A stretch of 64,000 nt of DNA from Myxococcus xanthus (GTDB lineage: Bacteria > Myxococcota > Myxococcia > Myxococcales > Myxococcaceae): NCBI RefSeq assembly GCF_900106535.1, contig NZ_FNOH01000023.1:1-64000 (forward strand), given 5' to 3'. The stretch's first letter is position 1. Every line of letters begins with the position of its first letter. This document shows positions 45,304-54,243 of the stretch, in pieces. Under the pieces are notes generated by a model. That model had not been told where the DNA came from. It ran no database searches and was given only the letters and a program-made list of their open reading frames with translations. Made by a program: the position numbers and the translations under genes.

Positions 45304-46114
45304 TCTCGTCCCCTCGCTGTCGTTCGTTCTCGTCCCAGGACCTCCCGTCACTGAAGCCCCAGTGGTGGATGTCCACGTGATAGTTCACGCGGGAAATCAG
45401 GTTGCCGCGGCACAGCTTCTCTTCCCAGCACCCCTCGCGCAGGGTGTGCAGCGTGCGGCTCATCAGCTCCGCCATCACCCATTCGGGAATGGCGTCCCGC
45501 TCGGACGGATAGGCGAAGCGGAACATCATCAGGTGACTGAGCAGGACCTCCCAGTACCGGTCGAACCGGCGCATCATCCGGTCCCAGTCCATGTTCCGGC
45601 CCGCCTTCAGCAGCAGGTGGTTCACGTCCGCGCCGTCATAACGCTCGCGCTCGTTCACGAACGCCTTGGACCAGATCATCTCCTCGGCGGGAGCGACCAG
45701 ACACTCGTGCCCGAAGATGGTGGCGCGCGGGGCGTGTTCGAACCACTCGTCGTCCACCACCGCCACGCCGTTGCCGGAGGAGAAGATGAAGTCGACGAAG
45801 TAGTCGCCCTTGAAGGCCTTGTAGAGCCAGACCTCGTCCGCGCGCTCGGTGCGCCAACCGTCCTTCTCCAGGACTTGCAGCGCCCGGAGCGCGTCCGCCT
45901 TGCGGGGGAAGAGGTCCAGGTCCTTCGTGTCGCGGTAGATGCCGGTGTACGTCGCATAGGCGTAGGCACCGCCCACGACGAAGGGCACCCCGGCGTCGAT
46001 AAGCAACCCGACGGCCCTGGCCCGGGCGTTGATTTCGTCCGGGGCCCGCTCACGCTCTGCCAGCTGCGCGTCCGTACCCATCTCGCCGGGATGGTTGGGG
46101 TGTCTCTTTTCCAT
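45257..46114 (-). CDS. Nucleotidyltransferase-fold protein
   Basis: This 285-residue protein belongs to the MNT/NTP_transf_5-like group. FVVGGAYAYATYTGIYRDTKDLDLF carries the GG start of the fold and the D-x-D metal-binding pair (DLDLF). A helix and a second strand follow (YFVDFIF), then an EEMIWSKAF segment, a usual landmark of the group. The natural substrate is unknown. ATG 46114 lacks a ribosome site but has TACCTT six bases upstream, consistent with a leaderless mRNA. It overlaps the phosphoesterase gene that follows. Confidence 0.75.
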   Translation of the reverse strand: MEKRHPNHPGEMGTDAQLAERERAPDEINARARAVGLLIDAGVPFVVGGAYAYATYTGIYRDTKDLDLFPRKADALRALQVLEKDGWRTERADEVWLYKAFKGDYFVDFIFSSGNGVAVVDDEWFEHAPRATIFGHECLVAPAEEMIWSKAFVNERERYDGADVNHLLLKAGRNMDWDRMMRRFDRYWEVLLSHLMMFRFAYPSERDAIPEWVMAELMSRTLHTLREGCWEEKLCRGNLISRVNYHVDIHHWGFSDGRSWDENERQRGDESGARSGLENSVGGGR

Positions 46115-46321
46115 GGCCGAAAGGTAGGGACTGAGAATTTCGGCCGTCCGCTGGTGCGGAATAGATGCCTGGGGAGCGGGCAGCCAACCTACAAGCATTG
46201 TGATTCCGGACGTTTCGCGCACCCTGCAGGCGCCTTTTCCGTTTTCCGGCCGAGCTGTGTCCATGCAGGCAGACACGCTGCTGCACGGCCCGCCGGGGGC
46301 CGTTCGAAGGGAACGAGGACC

Positions 46322-46729
46322 ATGCTGCGCAAGAGCTTGCTGTGTGCCGCCCTGCTGGTGACGGGCTGCGACAACGCGACGAGCGACGAAGGCACCTTCC
46401 GGGAAGGACTGCCCTCCCAGGCGATGGTGGAGATGCGCTCGCCCTCCAGGAACAACGGGCAGGGACTGACGGCCTTCTACGGTGAAGGCCCACAGGCCGA
46501 GTACTATCCTGAAGGCCATGGCGGGCAGGAGGCCATGGAGACGCCGGACCTGGTGCGCCGGTTGCTGGTGCGCGTGGACGTGGAGACACAGGCGGCCGCC
46601 ATCCACTCCCACGTCGATGGAATGACGTTGGAAGAAGTGGCCGCGCTGGTGAGCCGCTCGGTGCCCACCCTCCGCAAGCGGCGGGAGCACTTCGCGGCGC
46701 TGGGTGGAGAGGAGCTGAAGGTCCCATGA
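46322..46729 (+). pseudogene. Chimeric remnant: lipoprotein N-terminus joined to a sigma-factor C-terminus
   Basis: The open frame (135 codons) starts with a full lipoprotein signal (MLRKSLLCAALLVTGC) and a short mature part up to about residue 65 (AEYYPE). It then switches to sequence typical of region 4 of an ECF-like sigma-70 factor (DLVRRLLVRVDVETQAAAIH, then MTLEEVAALVSRSVPTLRKR). A sigma factor cannot work behind a lipoprotein signal, and region 2 is absent. I read this as an in-frame deletion joining two formerly separate genes near 46500-46520. The reading frame and ribosome site (GAACGAGGACC) are intact, so the product may still be made. The stop overlaps the anti-sigma ATG (ATGA). 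Confidence 0.65.
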
Positions 46730-47505
46730 GTGCGCACGAATCGGAATGGACACTGCGCCGCCTGAGCGCCGGAGAGCTGGCCGCCACCGAAGCCGCCCGC
46801 GTCCAGGCCCATGCGGCCTCGTGCGAGACCTGCGCCCAGGCCCTGCGCGGCATCCAGAAAGCCCAGACACGGTTCGAAGCGGAAGTCCCCTTCGAGCGCT
46901 TCGAGGCCAGCGAGGAGCAGGCCCTGCGGCGGCAGCAGGACTCCGCCCGGCCACCGCCGCGCCGCTGGGTGGCGACGACCGTGGCCATCGCCGCGTCGCT
47001 GCTGGTGGTGGTGCTGGTACGCCCGCTGCTGGACTCCACTGCGGAGTCGGGCGCCATCGTGGGACTCAACCGACTCAAGGGCGGCGCGACGGCGGAGCTG
47101 CTCATCGGAGGGGGGCTGGGGCCGCAGCGGGAGGCCATTCCGGACAGGCCCGAGGCGCTCGACCTGGGTGAGCGGGTCATCGTGGGCTACAAGGCGGGGA
47201 CGCACCGCTACGTGGCGGCGTTGTCGGTGGACGCCATTGGCGAGGTGACGCCGCTGTATCCGGAGGCGGGCGCCAGCGCCCCCGTGGCACCCGGCAGCGG
47301 ACAGCACTGGCTGCCCGGAGGCTGGGAGTTCACCGGCTCCGGAGATGAGCGCGTCATCGTCGTGCTGAGTGACGAGCCCCTGCCCCAGGAGACGCTGGTG
47401 GAAGCCGCCCGGCGCGCCTTTGCCCAGGCGGATGGCGACGTCGGCCGGATGGCCGAACTGGAAGTCCCCGGAGCGCAGACGCACTGGGTGCTGCAGAAGC
47501 CATGA
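46726..47505 (+). CDS. Anti-sigma-type zinc-finger membrane protein with a DUF4384-like domain
   Basis: This 259-residue protein has an N-terminal zf-HC2 motif (HAASCETC, about residues 25-32), the ZAS anti-sigma signature. One membrane helix follows (WVATTVAIAASLLVVVLV, about 84-101) and then a periplasmic domain with a DUF4384-like pattern (DLGERVIVGYKAGTHRYVAA, DAIGEVTPLYPE). It would normally hold the cognate sigma factor, but only the C-terminal piece of that factor remains just upstream. ATGA overlaps link it to both neighbours. Confidence 0.75.
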   Translation: MSAHESEWTLRRLSAGELAATEAARVQAHAASCETCAQALRGIQKAQTRFEAEVPFERFEASEEQALRRQQDSARPPPRRWVATTVAIAASLLVVVLVRPLLDSTAESGAIVGLNRLKGGATAELLIGGGLGPQREAIPDRPEALDLGERVIVGYKAGTHRYVAALSVDAIGEVTPLYPEAGASAPVAPGSGQHWLPGGWEFTGSGDERVIVVLSDEPLPQETLVEAARRAFAQADGDVGRMAELEVPGAQTHWVLQKP

Positions 47506-47864
47506 GCCGTCTGCCCGGCCTCACGCGCGCCCTGGCGCGGGTGCTCGCCCTGACAGCGTCCGCCGCGGACGCGGACACGCTGCGCCGCTTCGCGCTGGTG
47601 GCCGGCGATGACCAGGGCGGCGCCGACACGCGTCCGCTGCGCTTCGCTCGGGACGACGCCGGGAAGATGCATGCGCTCCTGCTGCGGCTGGGCGACACGA
47701 GGCTGGGGTTCGACGACCTCAAGCGCTGGCTCGCGGAGCCCTCCTCGAGCATCCGCATCGCCATCCTGGATTCATGCCGCGCTGGCGCGATGACACGCAC
47801 CAAGGGCGCGCGACGGGCCCCGGACGGCCGGGGCATGGCGGTGCTGGACGTGCTGGCCGGCTAG
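47502..47864 (+). pseudogene. Truncated caspase-family (peptidase C14) gene
   Basis: The 120-codon frame keeps the start of a caspase-like p20 domain (FALVAGDDQGG, RPLRFARDDAGKMHALLLRL) and the catalytic-Cys strand (IRIAILDSCRAGA, Cys 92) followed by RTKGARRAP. The part that should lie between, including the catalytic His-Gly segment, is missing: residues 64 and 65 join LLRLG directly to DTRLGFDDLKRWL. The frame ends soon after the Cys motif, so the p10-like half is gone too. It is co-directional with the anti-sigma gene through an ATGA overlap. It cannot be an active protease. Confidence 0.7.
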
Positions 47865-47951
47865 GAGGACAGCCGAGCGGACATTCCCGCGCATGAATGG
47901 TGACGTGCGGGGTGGATTCTCTATGCTGGCCGCTGTTCTCCCGCGCCCTCC

Positions 47952-49226
47952 ATGTCCAAGCCCTCCATCCTCGAAGTTCTCAAGAGCCCGCGCATCTGGC
48001 TGCTCGTGGCCGTTGGTTTCGCCTCGGGCCTGCCCCTGTGGTTGACGGGCGTCACGCTGTCCGCGTGGATGAAGGACGAAGGCGTCAACCTGAAGACGAT
48101 TGGCGTCTTCGGCCTCGTGAGCATGCCGTACACCTTCAAGGTGCTCTGGGCGCCGTTGATGGACCGCTACACCCTGCCCTTCCTGGGCCGGCGGCGCGGG
48201 TGGATGCTGGTGACGCAAGTGCTGCTCATGGGCGCCATTGCCGCCATGGGCCTGGTGAATCCCAAGGACGCGCCGGTGACCATGGCCGCCATGGCCGTGC
48301 TGGTGACGTTCCTGTCCGCCAGTCAGGACATCGTCGCGGACGCGTGGCGCACGGACATCCTCACCGTGGAGGAGCGCGGCCTCGGCAACTCCACGTACAT
48401 CACCGGCTACCGACTGGGCATGCTCACCGCTGGCGCCCTGGCCCTGACGCTGTCGGACATCGCCGGCTGGTCCCAGACGTACTTCATCATGGGCCTGCTG
48501 ATGGCCGTGGGTGTGGTGGCCACGCTCCTGGCCCCTGAGCCCCAGGGCTCGAAGCCGCCGCGCAACCTGACGGACGCGGTGGTGAAGCCCTTCGTGGAGT
48601 ACTTCACGCGCAAGGGCGCCGTCGCCGTCATCCTCTTCCTGGTGCTCTACAAGCTGGGAGACGCCATCGCCGCCGGAATGGTGACGCCCTTCTACAAAGA
48701 GCTGGGCTTCTCCAACACGGAGATTGGCGCGCTCAGCAAGGGCCTGGGCATGGTGTCCACCATCGCGGGTGGACTGCTGGCCGGCGTGCTGATGGTGAAG
48801 CTGGGCACGCGGCGCAGCCTCTTCGTCTTCGGCGCGGCGCAAGCCCTCACCAACCTGATGTTCATGGGGCTGGCGCTGGTGGGAAAGAACGACCTGATGC
48901 TGGCGGCCACCATCACCGTGGACAACCTCTGCGGCGGTCTGGCGGTGACGGCCTTCGCCGCCTACCTGATGTCGCTGTGCCACAAGAGCTTCAGCGCCAC
49001 GCAGTACGCGCTCCTGTCCGCGCTGGGCACGGTGGCCAACCGCCTCATCTCCGCCTCCTCCGGCTACCTGGCTGAGTGGCTGGGCTGGCCCACCTTCTTC
49101 GCCGGCACCGTGCTGCTCGCCGTGCCCGCGCTGGTGCTGCTCGCGTTCCTTCCGGAGAACGCGGCCACGCCCTCCGACGAGCCTCCAGAGACGGCCCCTG
49201 CCTCGCCGAGCGTCTCCACCGCCTGA
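47952..49226 (+). CDS. ampG: AmpG-like muropeptide/MFS permease
   Basis: This 424-residue integral membrane protein has 12 predicted helices. It has AmpG features: FASGLPLWLTGVTLSAWMKD near the start, SMPYTFKVLWAPLMDRY, LGRRRGWMLVTQ and SQDIVADAWRTDIL. AmpG imports anhydromuropeptides for cell-wall recycling. The match is to the family; the substrate is inferred. There is no ribosome site before the ATG. Confidence 0.85.
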   Translation: MSKPSILEVLKSPRIWLLVAVGFASGLPLWLTGVTLSAWMKDEGVNLKTIGVFGLVSMPYTFKVLWAPLMDRYTLPFLGRRRGWMLVTQVLLMGAIAAMGLVNPKDAPVTMAAMAVLVTFLSASQDIVADAWRTDILTVEERGLGNSTYITGYRLGMLTAGALALTLSDIAGWSQTYFIMGLLMAVGVVATLLAPEPQGSKPPRNLTDAVVKPFVEYFTRKGAVAVILFLVLYKLGDAIAAGMVTPFYKELGFSNTEIGALSKGLGMVSTIAGGLLAGVLMVKLGTRRSLFVFGAAQALTNLMFMGLALVGKNDLMLAATITVDNLCGGLAVTAFAAYLMSLCHKSFSATQYALLSALGTVANRLISASSGYLAEWLGWPTFFAGTVLLAVPALVLLAFLPENAATPSDEPPETAPASPSVSTA

Positions 49227-49390
49227 GCGGAATCCGTGGCGCGCGGTCCGCCACGCCAACGCCAGACAAAGACAGACAGGGCCCAGAAGCCTTATCTGTT
49301 CACCAGCGCACAGGCTGGCGCCACGCGCCTAAGTCGGAAAGACCCGCCATCCTAGGATGCAGCGGCTCTTCCATTCCCAAGGGGGGATTC

Positions 49391-50023
49391 GTGGCGAGAC
49401 CATCCGAGCAGCTCCTGATGAACCGGCGGTGGATCCTTCGAGCAGGCACACTGATGGGCCTGGGTGCCGGTGGCCTGTCCACCGCGCGCGCCCGTGGCCT
49501 GGAGCCCCATCCCACCGGGGCGTGGGGCGATGCCCCGTCGCGTGAAGTCGTCCTGGCCTCCCGCCAATGGGACGGGCTCGCCGGACACCCTGGCGTGAAC
49601 GCCTCCCCAGGGCTCATTCGGACGCCCTACGACACCGAGCCCGCTGCCGCGGCAGACCCGGGCGCCGGGCTCGCGAGCTCGTTCCAGCTCCATTTCCGGA
49701 ACTCCTACGGCCATCGAATCTGGATCTGCATCTCGTTCTACGACCCGGCCCGGTGCGGCGCCTGGGGCGTCTGGGGAACGCGGGGTTGGTGGTCCATCGA
49801 CAATGGGCAGTCGGCCTACGTCCTCAACACGACACACCGGCAAGCCTACTTCTACGCCGAGGCCGCCAACGGCGCGTTCTGGGCCGGAGACGCCCACGCC
49901 ATTCATGCGCCACAGACGACTTTCGACTCCTGTCTGTGGAACCAACGGATTGGTGACCGCTACCTGGGGATGCGCCCCGTGTACATCAGCGCGGACGTCT
50001 ACACGCAGAACCTCACGCCCTGA
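49391..50023 (+). CDS. Exported DUF1036-type protein
   Basis: This 210-residue protein has a Tat-like N-terminus (MNRRWILRAGTLMGLGAGG), a linker of about 60 residues and a C-terminal DUF1036 domain (about 88-200). That domain has the Trp/Cys pattern NSYGHRIWICISFYDPARCG, GTRGWWSIDNGQS and FDSCLWN. DUF1036 proteins are thought to sit in or near the envelope; the function is unknown. The GTG start at 49391 is chosen because AAGGGGGGATTC precedes it. ATG 49418 would shorten the signal. Confidence 0.75.
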   Translation: MARPSEQLLMNRRWILRAGTLMGLGAGGLSTARARGLEPHPTGAWGDAPSREVVLASRQWDGLAGHPGVNASPGLIRTPYDTEPAAAADPGAGLASSFQLHFRNSYGHRIWICISFYDPARCGAWGVWGTRGWWSIDNGQSAYVLNTTHRQAYFYAEAANGAFWAGDAHAIHAPQTTFDSCLWNQRIGDRYLGMRPVYISADVYTQNLTP

Positions 50024-50117
50024 GCGTCGGCGCCGCGTCACCGGAGGATGTAACGCGGTGCACGCTCGCCAGAATCGTTGAGCCTTCCGCCGTGGGGCAT
50101 GGCTATGTTCCGCGGCC

Positions 50118-51755
50118 ATGGCCCACCCGCTCGCTGGCAAGCCCCCTCCGGAAGACTTCCTCATCGACCCCGAGAAACTGCGCGCCGCGTACTTCTCCGG
50201 CCGGCCCGACGTGGACGTGCCGGAGCAACGCGTGGCCTTCGGCACCTCCGGGCACCGCGGTTCCTCCGCGCGCAACAGCTTCAACGAAGGCCACATCCTC
50301 GCGGTGACGCAGGCCATCTGCGAGTACCGCCAGCAGCAGGGCATCGACGGGCCGCTCTTCCTGGGCATGGACACCCACGCCCTCTCCTCCCCCGCGCAGC
50401 AGACGGCGCTGGAGGTGCTGGCGGCGAACGGCGTGCAGGTGCGCTTCACCGACGGCGCCACGCCCACGCCCGTCATCTCCCACGCCATCCTCACGTACAA
50501 CCGCGGCCGCACGGCGGGGTTCGCGGACGGCATCGTCATCACCCCGTCCCACAACCCGCCGGAAGACGGTGGCATCAAGTACAACCCGCCCAACGGCGGC
50601 CCCGCGGACACGAACGTCACCTCCGTCATCGAGAAGCGCGCCAACGCGCTGCTGGGTGCGGGCAACGAGGGCGTCCAGCGCATCCCCCACGAGCGCGCGC
50701 GCACCGCGCCCACGGTGAAGCCGTACGACTTCATCACCCCGTACGTGGAGGACCTGGGCACCGTCATCGACATGGAGGCCCTGCGCGGTGCGAAGCTGCG
50801 CATCGGCGCGGACCCGCTCGGCGGCTCCAACGTCGCGTACTGGGAGCCCATCGCCACGCGCTACGGGCTGAACCTGCACGTGGTGAACCCCACGGTGGAC
50901 CCGACGTTCCGGTTCATGCCGCTGGACCACGACGGGAAGATTCGCATGGACTGCTCGTCCCCGCATGCCATGGCGAACCTGGTGCGCCTGAAGGACGCGT
51001 ATGACATCGCGTTTGGCAACGACGCGGACTCGGACCGGCACGGCATCGTCACCCGCAGCCTGGGGCTGATGAACCCGAACCACTACCTGGCGGTCGCCAT
51101 CGACTACCTCTATCGCAACCGGCCCGGCTGGAAGCCCGGCACCGCGGTGGGCAAGACACTGGTGAGCAGCAGCCTCATCGACCGCGTGGCGAAGGACCTG
51201 GGCCGCCGAGTCGTCGAGGTGCCGGTGGGCTTCAAGTGGTTCGTGGACGGGCTGCTGGACGGCTCGCTCGGCTTCGGCGGCGAGGAAAGCGCCGGCGCGT
51301 CGTTCCTCCGCCGAGACGGCACGGTGTGGACCACCGACAAGGACGGCATCATCCTGGACCTGCTGTCGGTGGAGATCCTCGCGCGCACCGGAAAGGACCC
51401 CGGTGAGCACTACCAGTCCCTGGCGGCGAAGTTCGGCGCGCCGCACTACACGCGCATCGACCAGCCGGCCACCGCCGCGCAGAAGGCCGCGCTGAAGAAG
51501 CTGTCCCCGGAGGCGGTGAAGGCCACCACGCTGGCCGGTGAGCCCATCCTCCAGCGCCTCACCCGCGCGCCCGGCAACAACGCGGACATCGGCGGGCTCA
51601 AGGTGGTGGCGGAGAACGGCTGGTTCGCCGCGCGTCCCTCCGGCACCGAGGACGTCTACAAAATCTACGCGGAGAGCTTCCGCGACGAAGCCCACCTCCA
51701 AGACATCCTCCAGGAGGCGCGCGCCATCGTCGGCGAGGCGTTCGCGTCGACTTGA
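50118..51755 (+). CDS. pgm: Phosphoglucomutase (alpha-D-glucose-phosphate specific)
   Basis: This enzyme interconverts glucose-1-phosphate and glucose-6-phosphate, feeding glycogen, trehalose and surface-polysaccharide precursors. The 545-residue protein has the phosphoserine loop [20 protein letters not shown], the Mg site DADSDRHG, the sugar-binding GGEESAGAS, and the phosphate-binding [11 protein letters not shown] near the C-terminus. [10 protein letters not shown] near the start is typical of the bacterial Pgm subgroup. There is no ribosome site; TATGTT lies 8 bases before the ATG. Confidence 0.96.
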   Translation: MAHPLAGKPPPEDFLIDPEKLRAAYFSGRPDVDVPEQRVAFGTSGHRGSSARNSFNEGHILAVTQAICEYRQQQGIDGPLFLGMDTHALSSPAQQTALEVLAANGVQVRFTDGATPTPVISHAILTYNRGRTAGFADGIVITPSHNPPEDGGIKYNPPNGGPADTNVTSVIEKRANALLGAGNEGVQRIPHERARTAPTVKPYDFITPYVEDLGTVIDMEALRGAKLRIGADPLGGSNVAYWEPIATRYGLNLHVVNPTVDPTFRFMPLDHDGKIRMDCSSPHAMANLVRLKDAYDIAFGNDADSDRHGIVTRSLGLMNPNHYLAVAIDYLYRNRPGWKPGTAVGKTLVSSSLIDRVAKDLGRRVVEVPVGFKWFVDGLLDGSLGFGGEESAGASFLRRDGTVWTTDKDGIILDLLSVEILARTGKDPGEHYQSLAAKFGAPHYTRIDQPATAAQKAALKKLSPEAVKATTLAGEPILQRLTRAPGNNADIGGLKVVAENGWFAARPSGTEDVYKIYAESFRDEAHLQDILQEARAIVGEAFAST

Positions 51756-51968
51756 GCGGCGTGGCGGAGGTGCTGCTGGGCGTGGACCTGGCCATCCTCC
51801 ACGCGAGCGGGCTGGCAGCCGGGGCCTCGTCGCCCTGTTCATCGCCGTCTTTCCAGCCACGGGCCGCCCGCCCGGCTGCCCTCCGGTGCGTCCTTCCTTG
51901 ACTCGCCGGGGGGTGCTCTTTAGGTTCAGAGGCTTCCAGTAGCCCCACCGAAATCCGAAGGACGTTCC

Positions 51969-52205
51969 ATGGCTCGCGTTACCGTCGAAGACTGCCTCCC
52001 CCTCGTCGACAACCGGTTCGCGCTGGTGCTGCTCGGCGCCAAGCGCGCGCGGCAGCTGATGGCGGGTGCCCGCCCCATCCTCGAGCAGTCCAAGAACAAG
52101 CCCCCCGTGCTGTCCCTGCGCGAGGTGGCCACCGGCCGCGTGAAGTTCGACCGTGACGTGCGCGAGGCGCTGTCCGGCAAGTACACGGGCGACGAGCCCA
52201 AGTAG
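51969..52205 (+). CDS. rpoZ: RNA polymerase omega subunit
   Basis: This 78-residue protein promotes assembly of RNA polymerase by binding the beta-prime subunit. The motif [18 protein letters not shown] near residues 13-30 and EVATGRVKF are characteristic. AAGGACGTTCC precedes the ATG. A candidate promoter TTGACT (51898-51903) and TAGGTT (51921-51926) with 17-base spacing lies upstream. Confidence 0.95.
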
Positions 52206-52220
52206 TCCCCGCGGTTCCCT

Positions 52221-52700
52221 TCAGCCCCCTTCCTTCCCGGCAATGCTCACCGGGGAGGGGGCTTCGGGGAGCAGGCCCTGGGAGCGCAACCAGCGCACCG
52301 CCCGCGAGGCAACGGCCTTCTCTCCTTTGTAGCCCAGCAGTGGCACCAGTTGGACCACCGGCACCCAGCGCACCTCGTCCACCTCGATGCGCGGTCCCGG
52401 CAGCGGCCCCAGCTCCCCCTCCTGATAGCGGAACAGGAAGAAGTGGACGCGCTTGAAGATGCGCTGTCCGCGGAACTGGTACACGTAGCGAATCTCGCCC
52501 AGCGGGGCCATGAGCGACACGGACAGCCCCGTCTCCTCACGCACCTCGCGGCTGGCCGTCTGCTCCGGCGACTCACCTGGGTCCACGTGCCCCTTGGGGA
52601 GCGCCCACAAGGTGCGGCCATGGGGACGGATGACGACCACCTCCCAGTGGCCGGCGCTCTCCCGGATGACGACACCTCCTGCGGACGCCTCGCGTGGCAT
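52221..52700 (-). CDS. NUDIX hydrolase
   Basis: This 159-residue pyrophosphohydrolase has the Nudix box GHVDPGESPEQTASREVREETG (G-x5-E-x7-R-E-V-x-E-E-x-G), covering about residues 38-59. Its start MPREASAGGVVIRE and the WALPKGH segment resemble diadenosine-polyphosphate or diphosphoinositol-type Nudix proteins. The substrate is not predictable from sequence. No ribosome site is seen; TAGGGT lies eight bases before the ATG. Confidence 0.9.
   Translation of the reverse strand: MPREASAGGVVIRESAGHWEVVVIRPHGRTLWALPKGHVDPGESPEQTASREVREETGLSVSLMAPLGEIRYVYQFRGQRIFKRVHFFLFRYQEGELGPLPGPRIEVDEVRWVPVVQLVPLLGYKGEKAVASRAVRWLRSQGLLPEAPSPVSIAGKEGG
52223..52263 (+). terminator. Hairpin between convergent rpoZ and nudix genes
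   Basis: AGCCCCC (52223-52229) pairs with GGGGGCT (52257-52263), and inside it CCCGG (52236-52240) pairs with CCGGG (52250-52254). The hairpin begins 17 bases after the rpoZ stop and lies inside the 3' end of the opposing gene. There is no T-run. Confidence 0.35.
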
Positions 52701-52738
52701 ACCCGCCCACCCTACCCGATACGGAAGGAGAAAGGTGC

Positions 52739-53380
52739 TCACCCGCCATGCGCGAAATGGCGAAGCTTGGCCTCCGCCCCCAGCCGGTAGGCGTAACGCA
52801 GGTCCGCCAGCAGCCGGTCCAACCGCCGGGCGGCGACGTGCCCCATCAGCCGCGAGCAGAAGCGGCGTGACAGCCGGTTCGCCTCCTCGTAGCGCCACCG
52901 CTCCTGGACGGAGAGCTGCTTGCGGTAGGACACCCGGTCGAAGAGACGCTGGAGCAGCTCCCGCGCCCAGGCCCCCACGCCTTCGCCCCACCGGTGCAGC
53001 AGGCACACCGCGAACTTGTCCACCTCCGCCTGCGCCTCCAGCTCCAGCAGCGACACCGTCCGGCCGTGGGCCGCCGTGTGGGCCACGTAGAGGAAGTGGC
53101 TCACGCCTTCGGCCAGCTGGCAGTAACCGGCCAGGTCGCTGTCCAGCACGTAACCCAGCGGACCGGATTCGTAGGGCTTGAGCCTGTCGAGCAGCGCCGG
53201 TGACAGGTAGAGGGCCAGCTCCAGCGCGTCGTCTGCCTCGTGCACCAGCAGCTCCTCGTCGGCGCGGCCGGTGCCTCCCAGTTGGGCGGCGGCCTCCGTG
53301 TCCACCACGAAGACCTCCGCCCTTGCCTCGCACGTGAAGCCGTAGATGGCCTCCAGGTGGTCCTGAACGCGGCCAATCAT
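52739..53380 (-). CDS. Conserved hypothetical protein (unknown A)
   Basis: This 213-residue soluble protein has no domain I recognise. Features are an N-terminal mixed alpha/beta region (VQDHLEAIYGFTCEARAEVF), an acidic HEADDALELALYLSP segment, SHFLYVAHTAAHGRTVSLLE in the middle and an Arg-rich helical C-terminus (RRFCSRLMGHVAARRLDRLL). The start is decided by the ribosome site: GGAGG followed by TGGGG places initiation at ATG 53380. The GTG six bases earlier directly touches the site and is unlikely. It follows the next gene by 12 bases and is probably cotranscribed. Confidence 0.7.
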   Translation of the reverse strand: MIGRVQDHLEAIYGFTCEARAEVFVVDTEAAAQLGGTGRADEELLVHEADDALELALYLSPALLDRLKPYESGPLGYVLDSDLAGYCQLAEGVSHFLYVAHTAAHGRTVSLLELEAQAEVDKFAVCLLHRWGEGVGAWARELLQRLFDRVSYRKQLSVQERWRYEEANRLSRRFCSRLMGHVAARRLDRLLADLRYAYRLGAEAKLRHFAHGG

Positions 53381-53392
53381 CCCCACCTCCGG

Positions 53393-53992
53393 CTAGTTGG
53401 CGAGCTGTCCCTTGGGCCGCGGCATCATCCCCGCGTCGAGCAGCACGCGCTCCAGCCGGTCACTCCCGGTGCGGACCCACGCCTCATAGACCTTCAGCAC
53501 GCCGCTGGGGCCGGCCCGCACCATGCCCCGCGCGGAGATCTCCTCCAGCACCTCCACCACCTTGCGGAACTTCTCGCACAGCTCCCGGTACACCTGCGCG
53601 AAGCCCGCCGCCGGTGTCAGCTCCGCCACGTGGCCATACGCCGTGCCACCCATCTGGATGTAGTAGTCCGGCCCCACCACGCCGCTCTGCAGCGCGCCGG
53701 AGAAGAAGCCCACGGTGTACAGCGACACGTCGCCCAGCCGGCGCAGCGTGCGGATGCGCTCGGCGCGCTCCTGCTGCAAGGCCTGGTGGTAGAGGATGGC
53801 CAGGGGCTCGTGGTCCTTGCGCCCGCCCTCCTCGCAGGTGAACAGCTTGTCGGTGACGGCGAACTCGGACAGCAGGTTCACCAGGTAGAACTCCGTCACT
53901 TCCGCCAGTTCTACCCGCTGCCGCCCCGTGACCTCGCCCAGAAGAGACTTGAAGAACTCCTTCAGAGACAGGGACGCCACCAGTCCACTCAT
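53393..53992 (-). CDS. Conserved hypothetical protein (unknown B)
   Basis: This 199-residue soluble, mostly helical protein has no domain I recognise. It contains two Cys (FTCEEGG, ELCEKF), a Tyr/Gly-rich segment (DYYIQMGGTAYGHVAEL) and long helices at both ends. GGGAGGTGTCC before ATG 53992 fixes the start. It is the first gene of a two-gene unit with unknown A, divergent from groES-groEL. A CIRCE-like operator lies about 110 bases upstream of it, so heat-shock control is possible. Confidence 0.7.
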   Translation of the reverse strand: MSGLVASLSLKEFFKSLLGEVTGRQRVELAEVTEFYLVNLLSEFAVTDKLFTCEEGGRKDHEPLAILYHQALQQERAERIRTLRRLGDVSLYTVGFFSGALQSGVVGPDYYIQMGGTAYGHVAELTPAAGFAQVYRELCEKFRKVVEVLEEISARGMVRAGPSGVLKVYEAWVRTGSDRLERVLLDAGMMPRPKGQLAN

Positions 53993-54103
53993 GGACACCT
54001 CCCGTCATTCCCCGGGCGGACGTCGCCCGGAGGAGACCTGGGAAGCGTAGCAATCAGGTGCGGGCGCGGCAAAAGCCACTCCCAGTGATTCCAAGCACTT
54101 GCG

Positions 54104-54130
54104 TTAGCACTCGGGTATCGCGAGTGCCAA
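54104..54130. promoter_or_regulatory. CIRCE element 1 (HrcA operator, one mismatch)
   Basis: TTAGCACTC (54104-54112), a 9-base spacer, and GAGTGCCAA (54122-54130) match the CIRCE consensus except for one base (GAGTGCTAA expected). It sits between the divergent unknown gene B and the groES promoter, about 110 bases from B and 115 bases before the groE -35 hexamer. Confidence 0.8.
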
Positions 54131-54243
54131 TCCAGCGTCCCACGGCAGCCCGCCGGGCACGAGGCCACAGGTTGAGGACGTCACGGAAAAACCCCAACAA
54201 TGCCGCGCAGTTGGCACGTTCGGGAGCGGTCAGCCAGCGTCGC

